Part shown: positions 58,706 to 64,000 of the stretch, one piece after another
Position numbering within the stretch: position 1 is the first letter of the stretch
How the letters are laid out: the number at the start of each line of letters is the position of its first letter
Assembly (NCBI GenBank): GCA_905250115.1
Contig: CAJNOI010000010.1
Span: 1,067,392 to 1,131,391 of the forward strand
DNA length: 64,000 nucleotides
Reading direction: 5' to 3'
Origin: Adineta steineri
Lineage: Eukaryota > Rotifera > Eurotatoria > Adinetida > Adinetidae
Program-made: the position numbers and the translations under genes
The notes under the pieces: model-generated
Database searches by the model: none
Told to the model about the DNA's origin: nothing
Seen by the model: the letters and a program-made list of their open reading frames with translations, nothing else

Positions 58706-61700
58706 ATCAATCAACTAAAAGATGATCTTAAAACATTATTATTTTGACTATCATGTCTAAAAAAAAACAATCCGTGTGTTTTGGCTTTTTTTTTATATAT
58801 ATGTATACATATATATATATCTTTTGGAATAGTTTCTCTGAACAAAAGTTCTGCATTTCTCATTATTAATTTATATTTGCTTTGCATGTAGTATTTCATC
58901 TTTTTTGCCAACTTTTTCTTTCGAATATCGATGTGAATATAGCGTTGAGGCCTTCTTGTTTATAAGATTATATATACATACACGAAACAACGAGAATAAA
59001 AGTGATATTATTATCGTGTGTGTTATACATATATATTGATATACAATTGTTTTTTCTTTTGTTAATTTGATAAGCACAAGTCAAGTATTGATGAATTTTG
59101 GAATCGAAACTTGAAACCTTGATGAATACTATGATGACTGACAAGTCATAGAATGATGAATCAGTGCAAAGGAAATCAAAACTAGACATTCTTTAACGCA
59201 ATAATTTAAGCAATTCAATGTATGTTGAAGACAAAACTAATAATTGGAGGTATTTGTACTGAAAGTTACAAAGATAAAATATATTTTAGATTAAAAACAA
59301 GGGGTTCTTCCCAGACTAACAAGATTAAAATATTAGCGATCCCTGGTTTATCCAGACAAAGAATTATTCGATTCTTAATATATGCATGATTCAAGTAGAT
59401 AGAAACATTAGGATTATTTACATCGATTTTTTGTGTCATCAATCGATGAAAGAAGTACCTAAAATATCATCTTGACTTTGACCTCTTATATTGCATCTAC
59501 GTAGACTTTCGACTTCTCCGGTGAATTTTTACTTATGGAATGAATCAAAGTCACGATGAATGCTCTATCCTTGAATTTCTGTATTTTAACGGTGATTAAA
59601 TTTTCTAATTCATTTGCGACATATGTTCGTTTATCAGACACAATCTTTAATCTTATGTTATAAATTCACCAACGAAGTCTAAAGCGCACTTAGATGCAAT
59701 GTAAGAGGTTAACCACAAAAAATCGATGTAAATAATCCTAATATTTCGATCTACTCGAATCATGCATATATTAAGAATCGAATAATTCTTTGTCTAGATA
59801 AACCAGGGATCACTAATATTTTAATCTTGTTAGTCTGGGGAGGAGCGCTTGTTTTTAATCTAAAATAATATATCTCATCTTTCTAACTTACAATACAAAC
59901 ACTTCCGTTGTAAAAGTTAAGTAGAGATGGCTGTGACCCTTTTATTTTATGGTTTTACAGATGGAATAACTGAAGCATGCAATTAGATTATTTAAACAAC
60001 TAAAAAATGAGTTACTAGTTTTTCATGTATTATCCTTGATTACACGTGGAACCCTTTAGAACAGTGTTTGGAACATAGATTTTTTCTATACCGACTACAA
60101 GTAATGAAAGAATGCATGTGAGACAGAGATGTGGACAATACTTATCCACCTTTATGGTACATCTACTGCATATATGACTGTGTTTGTAGATTTAATAGAA
60201 TCTATAGAGTGGAATACTATAAATAAAATATTTCATTAAAATGCTCAACTGACATGCGAAACATTGACGACAAATATTTTATATCTACTAGTTATTACAG
60301 TAGAGAATATGTTGTTGTTTACATAATTTATTTCTATATAAAAACATATCATAACACTGAAAGATACTTAAAATTGATTTATGATAGGTATATATATATT
60401 TTCAAGTACTAATGTCGAATTTCTTATATCAAAAGGATGGTTACTCTTACTTTCTAATAATCAAAATTTTAATATTTATATTGGGGAGGATCAATGATTT
60501 ATTCCCTCTGTTTTCATATTTATGCTTCTTCTTCTTCTTAATGACATTGATTCCGAATAGCTGGCTGTCTTTCAGTTAGTAGTACACAAAGACTACAATC
60601 GAGGATAATCGACCAGTAAAGAACTGATAGTGAAATTGTCGGAACGGAAGAGATAGATAGACAGTGCTAGAATGAATTTTTATATATTTGATTATAAGAA
60701 AGAACTGATGATTATCTCTCTTTCTGTCTTTCTTTCTTTGTCCTTTTTCGTCATCGATGATAGAGAGAAAGAGAAACTAAAAAACACTGGTAAACATATA
60801 AATCTACAACGAAGAGAGAGAGAGAGAAAAAAAATGAGGAATTGGTTTTAGAAAAGAGAGAATATGTACTTGTCATCTTTGGGCGGAGTTAGACGACTAG
60901 AAGAACTAACGATAACAATAACAAGACAATCATCATCCATGTTAGAACAATACAAATCATGGATCAAGATTAGAAAAATCGTGTATCTACAAAACCTTAT
61001 GCAATTTTAAAAATTATAATACATACGTTAGTTATCAATGTTAATAGACATTGAGTGAATTTATCCGATGTCGTCGTATATTTTTCGATTATGTTTTATC
61101 ATCAACATTTGCGATTGATTCTTATGTTTCAAATATTGTATATATTCATCATTCGTGGGTAGGTGTTTCTATTTATTTAGTTTATAAAAGACTAAGCATT
61201 AAGGTTGATAGAATAATAGCTTTTACTATTGATGCATTTCGATTTTTTCACAATCAATTACATGAAAAAAAAGGAGGAGAATTCATTGGAGTGAATTGAG
61301 ATGGATCACGTACAACGTATTGTTCGGTATTATCCTTCATCATATAATGCATGATTTTGTCGTAAATAGAAAGAGAAAACTCAAATAATCTAGTCAATAG
61401 GAAAGAAAGAAAGAAAAAAAAATAAATACTCGACAAATCGATAGGATTGTATGAGTGTATGCATGATCGAATCCTCATTAGATTTGTTCGGTTTTTCTAT
61501 TTATATACAATATAATAAATAGATATCTTATTTTAGAAATCCGAAGTACCTAAAACTGAACTAAAACTACACATGCAGACTATAAATAAAGATAAATTCA
61601 TTAATTCAATCGACATTGATATAAACAAAGCTCTTGACATATATTTCTTTCATATGAATTTTCAAAATAAGATTTGACAGATTCAATGAGTAATAAATTT

Positions 61701-62027
61701 CACTTATATATTTATATTGTCAGTTGTACAAATCATCAAACTCTCTCGACATACAACAAAATAATAGAATAATGTCTTAGATTTATTTCTATAGCAAGGT
61801 TTTAACAAAATAAACTTTTTTTTTTAATATACTTCTTATACTTTTATAAAATGAACTATTGAATAATAATTTTTCCCGATTTATCAAATATAGCATCGAA
61901 AACAAGCATACATATATATGAAGAATGCTTAGAACTATAATATTGTTTTGTTAAAAATGCGAATAGATAGATGACATTTTAATCGATTTTCTATTACTAT
62001 ATATATATGATAATTCTTAAATTATAG
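58706..62027. other. Gene-poor stretch
   Basis: No coding exon was recognised over 3.3 kb except the fold-back element listed separately. TA-rich runs lie near 58790-58820 and a GA run near 60815-60830. The missing first exon of the ion-channel gene should lie here if the gene is intact, but no signal-peptide exon with a fitting donor was identified. Confidence 0.55.
59258..59898. repeat. 640-bp imperfect fold-back element
   Basis: The left arm from about 59258 is matched in reverse complement by the right arm ending near 59898, for example CACAAAAAATCGATG with CATCGATTTTTTGTG, TATGCATGAT with ATCATGCATA, and GGTTTATC with GATAAACC. Further in, ACCTCTTATATTGCATCTA pairs with TAGATGCAATGTAAGAGGT and GGTGAATTT with AAATTCACC. 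The left arm has an extra stretch of about 45 bp (59437-59480). The central unpaired part is only about 60-100 bp. Confidence 0.85.
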
Positions 62028-63594
62028 AAGTTCACAACGAATGACTGCTAGTCGTTTGAAGAATGCTTCAGTACAAATTGAAGATCTTCTTAAAGAATAC
62101 GACATTCGTCTACGTCCATCCTTCGGAAGTATAAATTCATAATCATTCTCTCTTATTTTTTTATTAGAGATATATCCATTTATAATTTAGATGAACCATT
62201 ATTATTAGATATTGAAATACGTTTAGCAAGTTTTGATAGTATATCTGAAGTTAATATGGATTATACATTAACACTTTATTTAAATCAATATTGGCGTGAT
62301 GATCGTTTAATATTTGGTAATAAAACTGAAGAAATGACATTAACTGGTGAAATTATTGATAAATTTTGGTTGCCTGATACATTTTTTCCCAATGATAAAA
62401 GTGCATATTTACATGATGTAACAGAAAAAAATAAAATGATACGTTTAAGTGGTAATGGAGATATTCTTTATGGTATGAGATTTACAACAACATTAGCATG
62501 TATGATGGATTTAAGACGATATCCACTTGATAGACAAAATTGTACAGTTGAAGTTGAATCTTATGGTTATACACAAGCTGATGTTATTATGCGTTGGAAA
62601 AATGGTCGAGCATCTATATTAGATCTTGATAAAGTTCATTTACCACAATTTACTATAACTGGATTTGATACGATATCATATGGAATTTATTTAGCAACAG
62701 GTAAAATAAATTTCTGCAAAAAAAAAGAATTTTCTTAAATATATTTTTTGTCTAGGTGTTTATCAACGTCTTTCGTTAAGTTTTATTCTTCAACGAAATA
62801 TAGGTTATTTCTTATTTCAAACTTATCTCCCCTCTATTCTTATTGTCATGTTATCTTGGGTTAGTTTTTGGATAAATCATGAAGCAACAAGTGCACGTGT
62901 TGCATTAGGTATATATAAATAAAATATTTCAAGAATTTATCTATATATTTTTTGTTTGTAAGGTATTACAACTGTTTTAACAATGACAACAATTTCGACA
63001 GGTGTTCGATCATCTCTACCACGTATATCCTATGTTAAAGCAATTGATATTTATTTAGTTATGTGTTTTGTATTTGTATTTGCTGCTTTACTTGAATATG
63101 CAGCTGTTAATTATCTTTATTGGGGTACAAGAGCAAAGAGACGAAAAGAAAAAAATCAACAAAATAAAAACAAAAAAAAAGATAATGAATTAATTGAAGA
63201 AGGTAGTAATCGAGCTTCACCTATATTTGGTTTACGTCCAAATGCATTAACCAATCATCGAACAACAACAACAACATCTCTGGATGAAACTTCTTTAACT
63301 CGAAGAAATAATAATCATACGATTGAAACACAACTACCACGTATTCGTCCTCTTTTAAGAGGAAATGTTGGATTATATTCGTCATCATTAAATCGAAATC
63401 CTCGTCAACAACGAATAAATCGTCTTCTCAATCATCTACGAACTCGTGCACTAAATATACGACAACATATACCACGTTTACAGGATGTTAATGATATTGA
63501 TAAATGGTCACGTTTATGTTTTCCTATCCTTTTTATACTTTTCAATGCAGCTTATTGGCCCTATTATATAGCTCGACCACAAACTTCTAATTAA
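62028..63594 (+). CDS. GABA-A/glycine-type Cys-loop chloride channel subunit, 5' exon missing
   Basis: Four exons are visible: 62028-62128, 62191-62700, 62756-62908, 62963-63594, all after an acceptor at 62027, so at least one upstream exon with the signal peptide is unaccounted for. An ATG at 62041 could also start translation but would give no signal peptide. The Cys-loop is [15 protein letters not shown]. The segment before and through M2, SARVALG followed by [20 protein letters not shown], marks an anion-selective pore, and [24 protein letters not shown] is M3. A basic, low-complexity M3-M4 loop and M4 ([18 protein letters not shown]) complete it. It resembles GABA-A beta/RDL-type subunits. 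The ligand cannot be fixed from sequence. Confidence 0.93.
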
Positions 63595-63902
63595 ATAGAT
63601 AAATAAAGAAAAACGAGTTGTTAATAAATAATTTAGATAAATGCATTAGGAAGAAGAAATATATATATATATATATACTGTTTGATCTATTGATTTTCAA
63701 AATAGAATGTTAATTGAAAAAAACTACTAAAATTGAATTTGTCTGGGTTTCTGTCAATAATGATAGTTTTTCATACAAATAAACTAAAAAACAATTTAAA
63801 CGAAATAATAGAATTTATCTATTAGATTAATTCAAATCAGAATAAAATATTATATAATAAAAAACAACCAGTGATATAGTTTTACAAAAACAATAAATAT
63901 AT

Positions 63903-64000
63903 TTATTTGAACGAATGACAAATTACTAATGTACTATTAAAGGAACCTTGTTCACGAAATTTTCTATGTTCGATAAAATATTGTTGATAACTATTGAAGT
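63903..64000 (-). CDS. Possible 3' end of a gene running in from the right edge
   Basis: The minus strand is open from the window edge for 31 codons to a TAA at 63903-63905. Composition is plausible (YQQYFIEHRKFREQG) but no family is recognised. It could equally be chance. Confidence 0.3.
   Translation of the reverse strand, partial: FNSYQQYFIEHRKFREQGSFNSTLVICHSFK

Overview
The window is nuclear DNA of a eukaryote, most likely a bdelloid rotifer (Rotaria/Adineta type). The reasons are the low GC content, many introns of about 48-65 bp with GT...AG ends, splice acceptors sitting at or just before start codons (as expected with spliced-leader trans-splicing), the animal gene set, NHL-repeat and arginine ADP-ribosyltransferase genes of the kind amplified in bdelloids, and short tracts resembling the bdelloid telomere unit TGTGGG. 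The species is inferred. Exon coordinates were worked out by hand from reading frame and GT/AG sites; phases add up in every multi-exon model given.

Left third (1-28 kb) looks accessory. It opens with about 21 copies of a 93-bp tandem repeat, followed by a divergent eEF1A, a CBP/p300-derived protein reduced to TAZ1 and KIX domains, a broken Asteroid/FEN1-like fragment, an ADP-ribosyltransferase with a prenylation-like C-terminus, and a solo NHL beta-propeller gene. About twelve short inverted-repeat elements made of TGTGGG-like arms are scattered between 3.6 and 26.4 kb, and none was seen to the right of 28 kb. The most striking gene runs from 25388 to 15466 on the minus strand. Seven exons, all joined in phase 1, encode a signal peptide, two NHL propellers, three copies of a beta-rich extracellular domain and a seven-helix receptor. 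A pogo/Tigger deletion derivative sits in its second intron. A TRIM-like coiled-coil/NHL gene then runs into a 100-N assembly gap.

The middle (28-48 kb) is dense with conserved genes: IFRD (cut by the gap), the proteasome assembly factor POMP, a large disordered SAP-motif protein with an internal repeat array, TFIIH p44 (GTF2H2) followed 49 bp later by peroxisomal DECR2, then an endosomal block. In that block an HGS/Hrs-like gene lacking the VHS domain lies just upstream of a Rabaptin-like gene with a FYVE finger, and CLN6 is nested in a Rabaptin intron on the other strand.

The right part (48-64 kb) holds a tetraspanin with a very long tail, a transposon with GGGCACGGCCA ends, an alpha-1,3-fucosyltransferase, ribosomal protein eS24, a BTB-Kelch IVNS1ABP-like gene, a gene-poor stretch with a 640-bp fold-back element, a GABA-A-type chloride channel missing its first exon, and a possible gene end at the right edge.
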